A stretch of 61,691 nt of DNA from Dinoroseobacter sp034111085 (GTDB lineage: Bacteria > Pseudomonadota > Alphaproteobacteria > Rhodobacterales > Rhodobacteraceae): contig JAWUXZ010000043.1 in the NCBI GenBank assembly GCA_034111085.1, forward strand, positions 1-61,691, in the 5' to 3' direction. A model generated the notes under the pieces. That model made no database searches. It worked only from the letters and a program-made list of their open reading frames with translations, and had not been told where the DNA came from. The translations under genes and the position numbers were made by a program. Positions 33,760-43,141 of the stretch are shown one piece after another (position 1 is the first letter of the stretch; each line of letters begins with the position of its first letter).

Positions 33760-33780
33760 CTGCACGCCCTTTTGTCAGCG

Positions 33781-34521
33781 TTAGAAATAGACCTCGGCGG
33801 CGGGGATCGCGCGCAGGCCTTTGGAGGTCTCTAGAACAAGGTTGCCCTGCGCGTCCACATCCCGGAACACGCCGTGCTCAATTGTGTTGCCAATCCGCGC
33901 CCGAATAGGCTGGCCCAATTTCGCCGCGCGCGCCAGCCACGCGGTGCGGATCGGTGCAAAACCGTAGGTGGTCAGCGAGGCCTCGTGGTGCGCGAAGCGC
34001 GCGGCAAGCGGCGTAAGAAGGTCTTCGGGGGTGACGCGCAGACCGGTCGCGCCCAGCAAACAATTGGGGGGGACGGCGTGCTCTTCGACCTCCGCAGCAC
34101 TTGGTGCAGCCACAAGGTTCACCCCGATCCCGATCGTCAAATGCGCACCGCTGGTTTCCAGCAAGATGCCCGCCAGCTTGCCGCCCTGAAGCAGCACATC
34201 GTTGGGCCATTTCAGTGCCAGCAATTGAGGTCGTCCGGTCAATCCATCCAGCGCCTCGGCCAAAGCCAATGCCGCCACGAACGACCGCAATGCCCATTGT
34301 TCCATCGGACCCGGGCCACGCATGACGAGGGAAGCTGCGAAATTGCCCTCAGGGTTCACCCAAGACCGACCCCGGCGTCCGCGCGCCGCAGTTTGCGCAT
34401 GTGCAAGGATCCAAGTGGGTCGCGTCAGGCCGGGCGCAATCCGCCCCGCTTCCGAGTTCGTGCTGTCGAGGCTGGCATAGACCTTGCGGTCCACACCCTC
34501 AGGCCAATTAGCGAAGGACAA
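33781..34521 (-). CDS. birA: biotin--[acetyl-CoA-carboxylase] ligase
   Basis: Attaches biotin to carboxyl-carrier domains. The product is about 246 residues with the ligase motif ARGRRGRSW (residues 44-52), LKWPNDVLL near 104 and a GKLAGILLE segment. It lacks an N-terminal DNA-binding domain, so it does not repress bio genes. The start used is a TTG that overlaps the nuoN end by 14 nt; there is no ATG in a good place, so the exact start is uncertain. Its substrate may include the MccA biotin domain encoded at 58157-60094. Confidence 0.88.
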   Translation of the reverse strand: MSFANWPEGVDRKVYASLDSTNSEAGRIAPGLTRPTWILAHAQTAARGRRGRSWVNPEGNFAASLVMRGPGPMEQWALRSFVAALALAEALDGLTGRPQLLALKWPNDVLLQGGKLAGILLETSGAHLTIGIGVNLVAAPSAAEVEEHAVPPNCLLGATGLRVTPEDLLTPLAARFAHHEASLTTYGFAPIRTAWLARAAKLGQPIRARIGNTIEHGVFRDVDAQGNLVLETSKGLRAIPAAEVYF

Positions 34522-35953
34522 GCGTCTCGGCCGCGGCAAGGGCAACGCCCTCCACCCCAAACAAGTTCACGACGCCAAGCACCAACACAGCCGCACTCGC
34601 CATCAGCAAGCCCCATTGCACCGGCCCCATATGGGCGTCAGCGGCGTCCTCGGCATTGCCGAAATACATGAAGTAAACGATGCGGATGTAGTAGAACGCG
34701 CCGATAACCGAAGCGATAACACCCGACACCGCAAGCCATGCCATATCCGCGTCCACGGCGGCGTTCAAAACGTAGAACTTGCCAAAGAAGCCAACCAACG
34801 GCGGCACACCTGCCAACGAGAAGAAGATCACCAGAAGCGCAAGCGCCTTGATCGGATCGCGCTGCGACAGCATTGAAAGCCCGCGAATATCGCTGACGGC
34901 AACACCATCACGCTCCATCGACATGATGAACGCGAACGCGCCGATGTTCATTGTCACATAGATCGCCATGTAGATCAGCATCGCTTGGACCCCAAGGACG
35001 CTGCCCGCCGCCAAGCCCATGAGCGCGAAGCCCATATGCGCGATCGACGAGTAGGCCATCAGGCGCTTGATATCGGTCTGACCGATCGCCGCAATGGATC
35101 CCAAGAACATCGAGGCCACGGCCAAGGCCGCCAGAATCTGCTGCCAATCGCCGACAGATCCGCCGAACGCATCATGTACGACCCGCGCAAATAGCCCCAT
35201 CGCGGCAACCTTTGGGGCCGTCGCAAAAAATGCCGTAACCGGAGTGGGCGAGCCTTCGTAGACGTCCGGCGTCCACATGTGGAACGGTGCTGCCGAGACC
35301 TTGAACGCAAGGCCCGAGATCAAAAACACGAGACCGATCAGCAAACCAAGCGGCATGGTTTCTTCCGTCGACGCAGCCTCGATAATGCCTGCAAAGCCCG
35401 TTGTGCCTGCAAAGCCGTAGATCAGCGATGCGCCGTACAGCAGAATGCCCGAAGACAACGCGCCAAGGACGAAGTATTTCAGGCCGGCTTCCGTCGATTT
35501 CGCATCATCTCGGTGTAGGGAGGCGACGACATAAAGCGCCAGCGATTGCAGCTCTAGGCCGATATACAGCGCCATCAGATCGCCTGCCGACACCATCATC
35601 ATCATACCAACCACGCTAAGCGCGATCAGGATTGGGTATTCGAACTTGAGGATGCCCAGCTTGGCCATGTGGTCTTGGCCCATGACCACAATAGCGGCTG
35701 CACTTAGCAAGATCACCACCTTAGCAAAGCGCGCGAACCCATCATCGATGAACATCCCGTTGAAGGCGATATTGGCCCCGTGCCCGGTAAGACCGATCCA
35801 TGCTGCAATGACTACGAATGCCGCAGCCGTCACCCAGCACAGAAGCGGCGCACTGCCGTCTTTGGAGGTATAGACCCCGAACATCAACGCGCCCATGGCG
35901 AAGATCGCAAGCGCGATCTCTGGCAGAACGACTGCGATATCAGCCCCGATCAT
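34508..35953 (-). CDS. nuoN: NADH-quinone oxidoreductase subunit N
   Basis: One of three antiporter-like proton-pumping membrane subunits of complex I. The 481-residue product has 13-14 hydrophobic helices and the conserved proton-channel Lys/Glu region in the proton_antipo_M domain (TPDVYEGSPTPVTAF near residue 229). Last nuo gene; its 3' end overlaps birA. Confidence 0.95.
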   Translation of the reverse strand: MIGADIAVVLPEIALAIFAMGALMFGVYTSKDGSAPLLCWVTAAAFVVIAAWIGLTGHGANIAFNGMFIDDGFARFAKVVILLSAAAIVVMGQDHMAKLGILKFEYPILIALSVVGMMMMVSAGDLMALYIGLELQSLALYVVASLHRDDAKSTEAGLKYFVLGALSSGILLYGASLIYGFAGTTGFAGIIEAASTEETMPLGLLIGLVFLISGLAFKVSAAPFHMWTPDVYEGSPTPVTAFFATAPKVAAMGLFARVVHDAFGGSVGDWQQILAALAVASMFLGSIAAIGQTDIKRLMAYSSIAHMGFALMGLAAGSVLGVQAMLIYMAIYVTMNIGAFAFIMSMERDGVAVSDIRGLSMLSQRDPIKALALLVIFFSLAGVPPLVGFFGKFYVLNAAVDADMAWLAVSGVIASVIGAFYYIRIVYFMYFGNAEDAADAHMGPVQWGLLMASAAVLVLGVVNLFGVEGVALAAAETLVLR

Positions 35954-35954
35954 A

Positions 35955-37502
35955 TCAGTGGCCCCCTTCGGAAAATTGGGTCAGCGGTTCATACTCGGAC
36001 ACAGCAAACTCGACGCCTGCGACAAGGTTCGCGACGCTCGGCCCGATCACGTCGAGCACGGGTGCTGGGTATATTCCAAGGAATATGGTGAAGAAGATCA
36101 GCGGAGCGAAAATCGCCTTCTCGCGCGTGGTCATGTCGGTGATCGACTTGAGGCTTTCTTTGATCAGATCGCCCAAGACGACACGGCGGAACAGCCAAAG
36201 CGCATAGCACGCCGACAAGATCACGCCCGTGGTTGCAACCAGCGCCACCCATGTGTTGACCTGGAACACACCGACCAGCGTCAGGAATTCCCCGATAAAG
36301 CCCGATGTGCCCGGCAAGCCGACATTGGCCATGGTGAAAAGCAAGAAGATCGTCGCATAGGCCGGCATCCGGTTCACGAGGCCGCCGTAAGCGTCAATCT
36401 CGCGGGTGTGCATCCGGTCGTAGATCACGCCGACACACAAGAACAATGCGCCCGAGATAAAGCCGTGGCTGATCATCTGGAAAATCGCGCCATCGATGCC
36501 CTGCTGGTTGGCTGCAAATATGCCCATGGTCACGTAGCCCATGTGGGCGACGGAACTGTAGGCGATCAGCTTCTTCATGTCAGACTGCGCAAGTGCGACG
36601 AGCGAGGTGTAGACGATGGCAATCGCACTTAGCCAAAGCACAAACGGTCCGGCCAAATCACTCGCAACCGGGAACATGCCAAGGCTAAACCGGATGAAAC
36701 CGTAGCCGCCCATTTTCAGCAAGATCGCAGCCAGAACGACCGAGCCTGCGGTCGGGGCTTGGACGTGCGCGTCCGGCAGCCATGTGTGGACCGGCCACAT
36801 CGGCATTTTTACTGCAAAAGAGGCGAAGAACGCGATCCAGAGCAGCATTTGGAAGCCGCCGACAACATGAATGCCCGCAACGGTGAACGAGTCGGTGCCG
36901 AACTGGTGGGCCAGCAGGCGCGGGATATCCGTCGTGCCCGCATCCACATACATAGCAACCATCGCCACCAGCATCAGCACCGAGCCGAGGAAGGTGTAGA
37001 GGAAGAACTTGAACGCCGCGTAGATACGTTCCTTGCCGCCCCAGATGCCGATGATCAGGAACATTGGGAGCAGGCCTGCCTCAAAGAACAGGTAGAACAG
37101 CACCAGATCGAGCGCGCAGAACACGCCCAGCATCAAGGTCTCAAGGATCAGCAGCGCGATCATGTATTCTTTGACGCGCGTGGTCACTTCCCAACACGAC
37201 GCGATCACAAGCGGCATCAGGAAGGTTGTCAGCATCACGAACAGAACCGAGATGCCGTCCACGCCCATCTTATAGCTCAGCCCGAGCAGCCAAGGACGCT
37301 CTTCGACAAACTGGAAGTCTGGGTTGGCACTGTCGAACCCGGTGATCACAAACAGTGACAGAAGGAACGTGGCTGAGGTCGCAATAAGCGCCAGCCACTT
37401 GGCGTTCTTCTGTGCGGCCGCGTCATCACCACGCAAAAACAGCGCAAGGATAATCGCAGCAACCAGCGGCAAGAAGGTGATGATGGAAAGCAGGTTATCC
37501 AT
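35955..37502 (-). CDS. nuoM: NADH-quinone oxidoreductase subunit M
   Basis: Antiporter-like proton-pumping subunit of complex I membrane arm. The 515-residue product has 13-14 hydrophobic helices, the conserved Glu in helix 5 and TWLPDAHVQAPTAGSVVLA near residue 240. Its start overlaps the nuoL stop by 1 nt (TAATG), and nuoN follows by 1 bp. Confidence 0.95.
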   Translation of the reverse strand: MDNLLSIITFLPLVAAIILALFLRGDDAAAQKNAKWLALIATSATFLLSLFVITGFDSANPDFQFVEERPWLLGLSYKMGVDGISVLFVMLTTFLMPLVIASCWEVTTRVKEYMIALLILETLMLGVFCALDLVLFYLFFEAGLLPMFLIIGIWGGKERIYAAFKFFLYTFLGSVLMLVAMVAMYVDAGTTDIPRLLAHQFGTDSFTVAGIHVVGGFQMLLWIAFFASFAVKMPMWPVHTWLPDAHVQAPTAGSVVLAAILLKMGGYGFIRFSLGMFPVASDLAGPFVLWLSAIAIVYTSLVALAQSDMKKLIAYSSVAHMGYVTMGIFAANQQGIDGAIFQMISHGFISGALFLCVGVIYDRMHTREIDAYGGLVNRMPAYATIFLLFTMANVGLPGTSGFIGEFLTLVGVFQVNTWVALVATTGVILSACYALWLFRRVVLGDLIKESLKSITDMTTREKAIFAPLIFFTIFLGIYPAPVLDVIGPSVANLVAGVEFAVSEYEPLTQFSEGGH

Positions 37503-39652
37503 TATTGCGCTCCCGCCTGTTTAAGCACGGCCCAAGTGACAAGGATTGTGATCCCCAGCACCATCGCAAACGCATAGTGGAACAAGTAACCCGACTGGGC
37601 ACGGCCTGCGAGGCGGGTGATGAAGGGGATGATCCCCAGCGCCAACCCGTTGATGCCGCCATCGATGATGTTGCCATCACCGCGCTTCCACAAGAATGCA
37701 CCCAGCCATTTGAGAGGGTTAACGATAAGGAAGTTATAGATCTCGTCGAAATACCACTTGTTCAGCAGGAAATTATGCAGCGGCCACAGGTTGCGCGCAA
37801 ACACGCCCGGCAGGTGCGGGGACTTGACGTAGAACAGCCACGCCGTTGCAAAACCGATCAGCATTGCCACGAACGGGCTGGTTTTGACCCAATACGGAAC
37901 CTTATGCGCGTCTTCCATGACGGTATTTTCAGGCGCCATATAAAGCGCGCCTTCGCCCGGCACGCCCGTTAACACATAGTGATGCTTGGCCTCTTCGCCG
38001 TGACCAGCATCCTCGCCGTCGCTATGGGTCGCCTCAGTCGCGTTGGTATCAACCTCGCCATGCCCGTCATCCGACATCTCGCCGGCTTCCGAATAGGGAA
38101 TGCCGTAGAACTTGGCGACCTGATCGGTATGTCCAAAGAAGCTCGAAAACCACAGCATACCCGAAAAGATCGCCCCGAGCGCCAGAATGCCCAGCGGGAT
38201 CAACATAGTCGGTGGACTCTCATGCGCATTGGCATGGGTGTGCTTGTCGCCGCGCGGCGTGCCATAGAACGTCATGAACATCAGTCGCCAGCTATAGAAG
38301 CTGGTAAACAGCGCCGCGACCACCAGCAGCCAGAACGCATACGCGCTCACTTCGGTGCCAGCGGCAAACGCGCTCTCGATAACCGCGTCTTTCGACAAGA
38401 AGCCCGCGAAGCCAATCGGCAACTCGCCAAGGCTGAAAATCACCGTCGGAATACCAACGCCCGTGATCGCCAGCGTGCCGATCATCATCGCCCAGAACGT
38501 ATAGGGCATCTTGTGGCGCAGCCCGCCATAGTTCCGCATGTCCTGCTCGTGGTGCATGCCGTGAATGACCGAACCCGCACCAAGAAACAGCATCGCCTTA
38601 AAGAAGGCGTGGGTGAACAGGTGGAACATCGCAACCGAGTAGACGCCAACGCCCGCGGCCACGAACATGTAGCCCAGCTGCGAGCAGGTTGAGTATGCAA
38701 TCACGCGCTTGATGTCGTTCTGCACAAGGCCAACGGTCGCGGCAAAGAACGCGGTCGACGCGCCAATGAACACAACAAAGGTCGTGGCCGAGGGTGCAAA
38801 TTCCATAATCGGCGACATGCGGCAAACAAGGAACACGCCCGCAGTCACCATGGTTGCCGCGTGGATCAAGGCCGACACAGGGGTCGGGCCTTCCATCGCG
38901 TCAGGCAGCCATGTGTGCAGGAACAATTGCGCCGACTTGCCCATCGCGCCCACAAACAGCAGGAAGGCGATAACTTCGGTCGCAACCCAATCGCGCCACA
39001 GGAACGTCATCTGCATCTCGGCCAGCGCCGGGGCAGCGGCAAAGATGTCGTCAAAGCGGACGGAATCGACCTTCAGATAGATCGCAAAGATCGCCAGCAA
39101 GAATGCGAAATCACCAACGCGGTTTACGACGAAAGCCTTGATAGCGGCGGCGTTAGCGCTCGGCTTGCGGTAGTAAAACCCAATCAGGAGGTAGGACGCG
39201 ACGCCCACGCCTTCCCAACCAAAGAACAGCTGGATCAGGTTGTCGGCAGTCACCAACATCAACATCGCAAAGGTAAAGAACGACAGATAGGCGAAGAAGC
39301 GGGGGCGGTAACTGTCCTCGCCCTCGCGGAAATTGTGATCATGGGCCATGTAGCCGAACGAATAGAGGTGCACGAGCGCCGAGACCGTCGTGATCACCAC
39401 CAGCATAATCGCGGTCAGGCGGTCGAGGCGGATCGACCAGTCTGAGCTGAGTGTGCCGCTCTCGATCCAGCGCAGAAGTTGGATCTGCTGCATCTCACCG
39501 TCAAAGGTCAGAAAGATCGTCCACGACAGGAACGCCGACAGGAACAACAGCCCCGTCGAAACCCACATTGCCGCCTTATCTCCGATGATCTTCCAGCCGA
39601 AGCCTGCGATCAGCGCGCCTACCATTGGCGCGAAGAGGAGGATGGTTTCCAT
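37502..39652 (-). CDS. nuoL: NADH-quinone oxidoreductase subunit L
   Basis: Largest antiporter-like subunit, at the distal end of the complex I membrane arm. The 716-residue product has FFGWEGVGVASYLLIGFYY near residue 143, HTWLPDAMEGPTPVSALIHA near 246 and the extended C-terminal part with the lateral helix. It is longer than E. coli NuoL (about 613) because of a His/Asp/Glu-rich loop near residues 530-560 (DDGHGEVDTNATEATHSDGE), a feature shared by alphaproteobacterial NuoL proteins. A 4-bp gap separates it from nuoK. Confidence 0.95.
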   Translation of the reverse strand: METILLFAPMVGALIAGFGWKIIGDKAAMWVSTGLLFLSAFLSWTIFLTFDGEMQQIQLLRWIESGTLSSDWSIRLDRLTAIMLVVITTVSALVHLYSFGYMAHDHNFREGEDSYRPRFFAYLSFFTFAMLMLVTADNLIQLFFGWEGVGVASYLLIGFYYRKPSANAAAIKAFVVNRVGDFAFLLAIFAIYLKVDSVRFDDIFAAAPALAEMQMTFLWRDWVATEVIAFLLFVGAMGKSAQLFLHTWLPDAMEGPTPVSALIHAATMVTAGVFLVCRMSPIMEFAPSATTFVVFIGASTAFFAATVGLVQNDIKRVIAYSTCSQLGYMFVAAGVGVYSVAMFHLFTHAFFKAMLFLGAGSVIHGMHHEQDMRNYGGLRHKMPYTFWAMMIGTLAITGVGIPTVIFSLGELPIGFAGFLSKDAVIESAFAAGTEVSAYAFWLLVVAALFTSFYSWRLMFMTFYGTPRGDKHTHANAHESPPTMLIPLGILALGAIFSGMLWFSSFFGHTDQVAKFYGIPYSEAGEMSDDGHGEVDTNATEATHSDGEDAGHGEEAKHHYVLTGVPGEGALYMAPENTVMEDAHKVPYWVKTSPFVAMLIGFATAWLFYVKSPHLPGVFARNLWPLHNFLLNKWYFDEIYNFLIVNPLKWLGAFLWKRGDGNIIDGGINGLALGIIPFITRLAGRAQSGYLFHYAFAMVLGITILVTWAVLKQAGAQ

Positions 39653-39656
39653 CGTC

Positions 39657-39962
39657 CTAGCCTTTCATATCCGACACATCTTCCACAGCAATGCTCGCAT
39701 GCGTGCGGAAGAAACACACCAGAATGGCCAAACCAATCGCCGCCTCAGCGGCAGCAACAGTCAGCACAAACAGGGTAAAGATTTGGCCCGTCAGGTCCCC
39801 AAGAAAGCTGGAGAACGCAACGAGGTTGATATTAACCGCAAGCAGCATCAGCTCAATCGACATTAGAATGATGATGACGTTCTTACGGTTCAGAAAAATG
39901 CCGAAAATACCGATGACGAACAGCGCCGCAGCAACGGTCAGATAGTGTTCAAGTCCGATCAT
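39657..39962 (-). CDS. nuoK: NADH-quinone oxidoreductase subunit K
   Basis: Small three-helix membrane subunit of complex I (MrpC-like). The 101-residue product has the conserved Glu residues in helices 2 and 3 (MSIELMLLAVNINLVAF and AAAEAAIGLAILV). Its ATG overlaps the stop of a 37-residue ORF by 4 nt (ATGA). Confidence 0.95.
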   Translation of the reverse strand: MIGLEHYLTVAAALFVIGIFGIFLNRKNVIIILMSIELMLLAVNINLVAFSSFLGDLTGQIFTLFVLTVAAAEAAIGLAILVCFFRTHASIAVEDVSDMKG

Positions 39963-40072
39963 AGGGTTTCCATCTCAAAGGCAGGTCGGTCGCCGCGCGC
40001 AGCAACGCTCGCCCCGATCAGGGCGGCACTAAGCGCCAATGCGCCAAAGCCAAAATTGCGTGTCGCGGTCAT
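39959..40072 (-). CDS. 37-residue microprotein between nuoJ and nuoK
   Basis: ATG at 40072 to TGA at 39961-39959 encodes 37 residues: a short N-terminus, one hydrophobic segment (FGALALSAALIGASVAA, residues 9-25) and a polar end. GAGAG lies 3-7 nt before the ATG. Its stop overlaps the nuoK ATG (ATGA), a typical coupling arrangement. It follows nuoJ by 67 bp. A single-helix complex I-associated peptide, or simply a coupling leader for nuoK, are both possible. Confidence 0.55.
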   Translation of the reverse strand: MTATRNFGFGALALSAALIGASVAARGDRPAFEMETL

Positions 40073-40139
40073 TACTCTCGTCGTCCCTCTGGGCGTTCCC
40101 CGCCCGTCTCTCGTTATCTATCTGTCCCAGTGCGGCCTT

Positions 40140-40754
40140 CTAAAGCCCCTGCCCCGGCTTCACATCTTTCAGTTCCATAGCTTTCGCTGGATCGCGGTGC
40201 ATCTGCGCCAGCACGTCCTGGCGTTTGATGCCCACGCGGCGGCGAAGCGTCAGCACAATCGCACCAACCATCGCGACCAGCAAAATCAAGCCAGAGGCCT
40301 GAAACAGCAGGATATAATCATCGTAAAGTATCTGACCGATGGCAGCGGTGTTATGCACGTCCGCCGGATTAGGGGTCGGTGAGGCAAGGCGCGATTCGAT
40401 ACCGGCGGAATACTGCCAGCTGCCGAAAATCAGCGCGAGCTGCATCAACAAGACCGTGCCGATCAGGCCCGCAACGGGGATGTATTTCGCCATCTCCGCC
40501 TTTAAGGCCACGAAATCCACGTCCAGCATCATCACCACGAACAAGAACAGCACCGCGACCGCACCCACATAGACGATGATCAACAGCATCGCCACGAACT
40601 CAGCGCCCAGCAGAACGAACAGTCCAGCCGAAGACAAGAATGCTAGGATCAACCAAAGCACCGAGTGGACAGGGTTGCGCGCAACAACGGTCAAAAGCCC
40701 GGCCAGCACCACGGCGATCCCGAACACGTAAAAAGAAAAATCGGCGAAGCCCAT
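40140..40754 (-). CDS. nuoJ: NADH-quinone oxidoreductase subunit J
   Basis: Membrane subunit of complex I next to NuoH, with five helices. The 204-residue product has the conserved NPVHSVLWLILAFLSSAGLF segment (residues 27-46) and YVGAVAVLFLFVVMMLDV near 62. The C-terminal tail is longer than in E. coli. Its ATG overlaps the stop of the carboxymuconolactone-decarboxylase-like gene (TGATG). Confidence 0.94.
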   Translation of the reverse strand: MGFADFSFYVFGIAVVLAGLLTVVARNPVHSVLWLILAFLSSAGLFVLLGAEFVAMLLIIVYVGAVAVLFLFVVMMLDVDFVALKAEMAKYIPVAGLIGTVLLMQLALIFGSWQYSAGIESRLASPTPNPADVHNTAAIGQILYDDYILLFQASGLILLVAMVGAIVLTLRRRVGIKRQDVLAQMHRDPAKAMELKDVKPGQGL

Positions 40755-41167
40755 CAGGCGTCTCCCTCTGTCTCGGTATCGGCGATGGCGGTGCGCACAA
40801 GCTCCATGCCCTTCATCATCGCGGGCACGCCAGCAAATATCGACGTTTGCGCGACCACCTCGGCCAGTTCTTTTTCTGTCGCGCCGGCTTCCAGCGCATG
40901 GCGCACGGTCAGCTTGATCTGCGGCTCGCCCTGCGCGCCTTGCATAATCAAAGCCGCAAGCGTGATGAACAGCCGCGTCTTAGCGTCCAGCCCACCGGAG
41001 TTGAACGCGTTGCCGAACATCATTTCCATTACGTCCTTCGACATGGTTGGAAAGCCCTTATCCAAGCCGGGCATCTGATAGGTTTCAAGCGCCGGGTTGA
41101 AGGCTTTCGCCATCTCCATCGACTTGGCCATCATGGCCTCGAACGGGTTCTGTGGTGTGTCTGTCAT
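40754..41167 (-). CDS. carboxymuconolactone decarboxylase-like protein
   Basis: The 137-residue product matches the CMD/AhpD-like helical fold: LDAKTRLFITLAALIMQGAQ (about residues 60-79), LTVRHALEAGATEKELAEVV and ASIFAGVPAMM-type end (QTSIFAGVPAMMKGMELV). The Cys pair of peroxidase-active AhpD is absent. It lies inside the nuo operon between nuoI (4-nt overlap) and nuoJ (1-nt overlap), so it is co-translated. The enzymatic role is not evident. Confidence 0.82.
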   Translation of the reverse strand: MTDTPQNPFEAMMAKSMEMAKAFNPALETYQMPGLDKGFPTMSKDVMEMMFGNAFNSGGLDAKTRLFITLAALIMQGAQGEPQIKLTVRHALEAGATEKELAEVVAQTSIFAGVPAMMKGMELVRTAIADTETEGDA

Positions 41168-41658
41168 CGGTACGGCGCATCTATTTCGAGGTTGCGTGCA
41201 ATCTCAGATTCCCAGCGGTCGCCGTTCTCCAGCAGCTTGGCCTTGTCGTAGAACAACTCTTCGCGCGTCTCGGTGGCGAACTCAAAATTCGGACCTTCAA
41301 CAATCGCATCCACCGGGCAGGCTTCTTGGCAAAACCCGCAATAGATACACTTGGTCATGTCGATGTCGTAGCGCGTGGTGCGGCGCGAGCCGTCATCGCG
41401 TGGTTCTGCGTCAATCGTGATCGCTTGGGCCGGGCAGACCGCTTCGCACAGCTTGCAGGCAATGCAGCGTTCCTCGCCATTGGCATAACGGCGCAGGGCG
41501 TGCTCGCCGCGGAAACGTGGGCTGAGCGGGCCTTTTTCATGGGGATAGTTCAGCGTGACCTTGGGGGCGAAGAAATACTTAAGTCCCAGCTTCATGCCGA
41601 CCATGAAGTCGTACAGCAGGAAATACTTGGCCGCTCGTGTGTAGTCGATCTGTGTCAT
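41164..41658 (-). CDS. nuoI: NADH-quinone oxidoreductase subunit I
   Basis: Peripheral-arm subunit carrying two 4Fe-4S clusters (N6a, N6b). The 164-residue product has both ferredoxin motifs, CIACKLCEAVCP near residues 61-72 and CIYCGFCQEACP near 100-111. The ATG at 41658 gives the family's usual length; an ORF from 41703 is rejected. 11 bp after nuoH. Confidence 0.95.
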   Translation of the reverse strand: MTQIDYTRAAKYFLLYDFMVGMKLGLKYFFAPKVTLNYPHEKGPLSPRFRGEHALRRYANGEERCIACKLCEAVCPAQAITIDAEPRDDGSRRTTRYDIDMTKCIYCGFCQEACPVDAIVEGPNFEFATETREELFYDKAKLLENGDRWESEIARNLEIDAPYR

Positions 41659-41669
41659 TGGATGTCCCC

Positions 41670-42701
41670 TCAGACCCAGCGCGTAAACGCGCCCCAGAAC
41701 CATTCAAACCTAGCAGCGAACGCCACGAACACGACCCATGCGAGGCTGAACGGAAGGAACACTTTCCAACCCAGACGCATCAATTGGTCATAGCGGTAAC
41801 GCGGCGTGATCGCCTTCACCATCGAGATCAAGAAGAACACGAGGCCCATCTTAGCGATCATCCAGAAGATGCCGTCGGGCAATCCGGGTATCGGAGACAA
41901 CCAGCCGCCAAAAAACATCAACGAGATCAGCGCGCACATCAGCACGATCGCAACCAGCTCGCCGATCATGAACAGCAGGAACGGTGTGGACGAATATTCA
42001 ACCTGATACCCCGCGACCAGTTCCGATTCTGCCTCAGGCAAGTCGAACGGTGGGCGGTTGGTCTCAGCCAGTGCCGAGATGAAGAACAAAATCAGCATCG
42101 GGAAATGCGGCAACCAGTACCAGCCCAGCAGGCCGTAGCTAGTGTCTTGCGCAACCACGATGTCGCCAAAGTTCATCGAGCCAGTGGAGATAATGATACC
42201 GACAATGATCAGACCGATAGAGACTTCGTAAGAAATCATCTGCGCGGCGGATCGCAACGAGCCAAGGAAAGGGTATTTAGAGTTCGACGCCCACCCGCCC
42301 ATGATCACGCCGTAAACCTCAAGCGAGGACACCGCGAACACGTACAGAATAGCGACGTTGATATCTGACAGCACCCAGCCATCGTTGAACGGTATAACCG
42401 CCCACGCGATCATCGCCATGACAAGGCTAACCAGCGGGGCTAGAAAAAAGACGGCCTTATCGGCACCCGCAGGCACCACAATCTCTTTGACGATATACTT
42501 GCCGAAATCCGCGAAGCTTTGCAGCAGGCCGAAAATGCCGACCACGTTCGGGCCGCGCCGCAACTGAACAGCCGCCCAGATCTTTCGATCAGCATACATC
42601 AAGAATGCCAGCGATATGAACAGGGGGATAACCAGCAATAAGACCTGCCCCACAAGCACAAGGCCCATGCCGGTATAGGTCGTGGTGAAGAATTCATACA
42701 T
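41670..42701 (-). CDS. nuoH: NADH-quinone oxidoreductase subunit H
   Basis: Membrane subunit at the quinone-binding junction. The 343-residue product has eight or more helices, the quinone-site loop LAETNRPPFDLPEAESELVAG (split: LAETNRPPFDLPEAE near 212) and the C-terminal RYDQLMRLGWKVFLP. It follows a small lipoprotein gene by 38 bp. Confidence 0.95.
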   Translation of the reverse strand: MYEFFTTTYTGMGLVLVGQVLLLVIPLFISLAFLMYADRKIWAAVQLRRGPNVVGIFGLLQSFADFGKYIVKEIVVPAGADKAVFFLAPLVSLVMAMIAWAVIPFNDGWVLSDINVAILYVFAVSSLEVYGVIMGGWASNSKYPFLGSLRSAAQMISYEVSIGLIIVGIIISTGSMNFGDIVVAQDTSYGLLGWYWLPHFPMLILFFISALAETNRPPFDLPEAESELVAGYQVEYSSTPFLLFMIGELVAIVLMCALISLMFFGGWLSPIPGLPDGIFWMIAKMGLVFFLISMVKAITPRYRYDQLMRLGWKVFLPFSLAWVVFVAFAARFEWFWGAFTRWV

Positions 42702-42739
42702 ATCGCTTCACGTCCGTTTCTGTCGTGTCACCGCTCGCG

Positions 42740-43135
42740 TCAAACGGTGGGTATTTTATTCTCTGCGCAATCCGCGACCACCACATCGGCGTCCAAAGTT
42801 TGCAATCCTCTAGGGAGCGCAGGCGAGATCGTATAGACCGCATCGCCTCGCCAAAGACCACCCTCTTTGTAGGCCGTTGTGCGCACATGTCGCGCAAAAC
42901 CGTAGCCTCGGATGAGTGCATATTGCGCCGCCGCACAGCGTCCATACAGGGCCAGATCGTCGCGGGTCGGATCGCCTGCCATTTCAACGTGGAAATTTAC
43001 CAAATCATCAGCCAGCAGACGGGTCGAAATTCCTTCGTAAGTATAGACACGCTCTGGCGCGCCTTCAATGTCCGGCCCCTGCTCGGTGCAGGCCGCCAGC
43101 AAGACGACGGGAATCAGGAGACGCCAGAGCGGCAT
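42740..43135 (-). CDS. small lipoprotein in nuo operon, unknown
   Basis: The 131-residue product has a lipoprotein signal (LLIPVVLLAAC, Cys at residue 16) followed by a soluble domain with two later Cys (C67 and C122). The nuoG stop lies 6 bp upstream and nuoH starts 38 bp downstream, so it is part of the operon. Periplasm-facing outer- or inner-membrane anchoring is likely. No family is recognised; a role in complex I assembly is only inference from place. Confidence 0.65.
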   Translation of the reverse strand: MPLWRLLIPVVLLAACTEQGPDIEGAPERVYTYEGISTRLLADDLVNFHVEMAGDPTRDDLALYGRCAAAQYALIRGYGFARHVRTTAYKEGGLWRGDAVYTISPALPRGLQTLDADVVVADCAENKIPTV

Positions 43136-43141
43136 TGCCCT

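Noticed and set aside
37979..38692. Rightward frame inside nuoL
   Set aside because: Antisense shadow of a transmembrane gene, with no motif.
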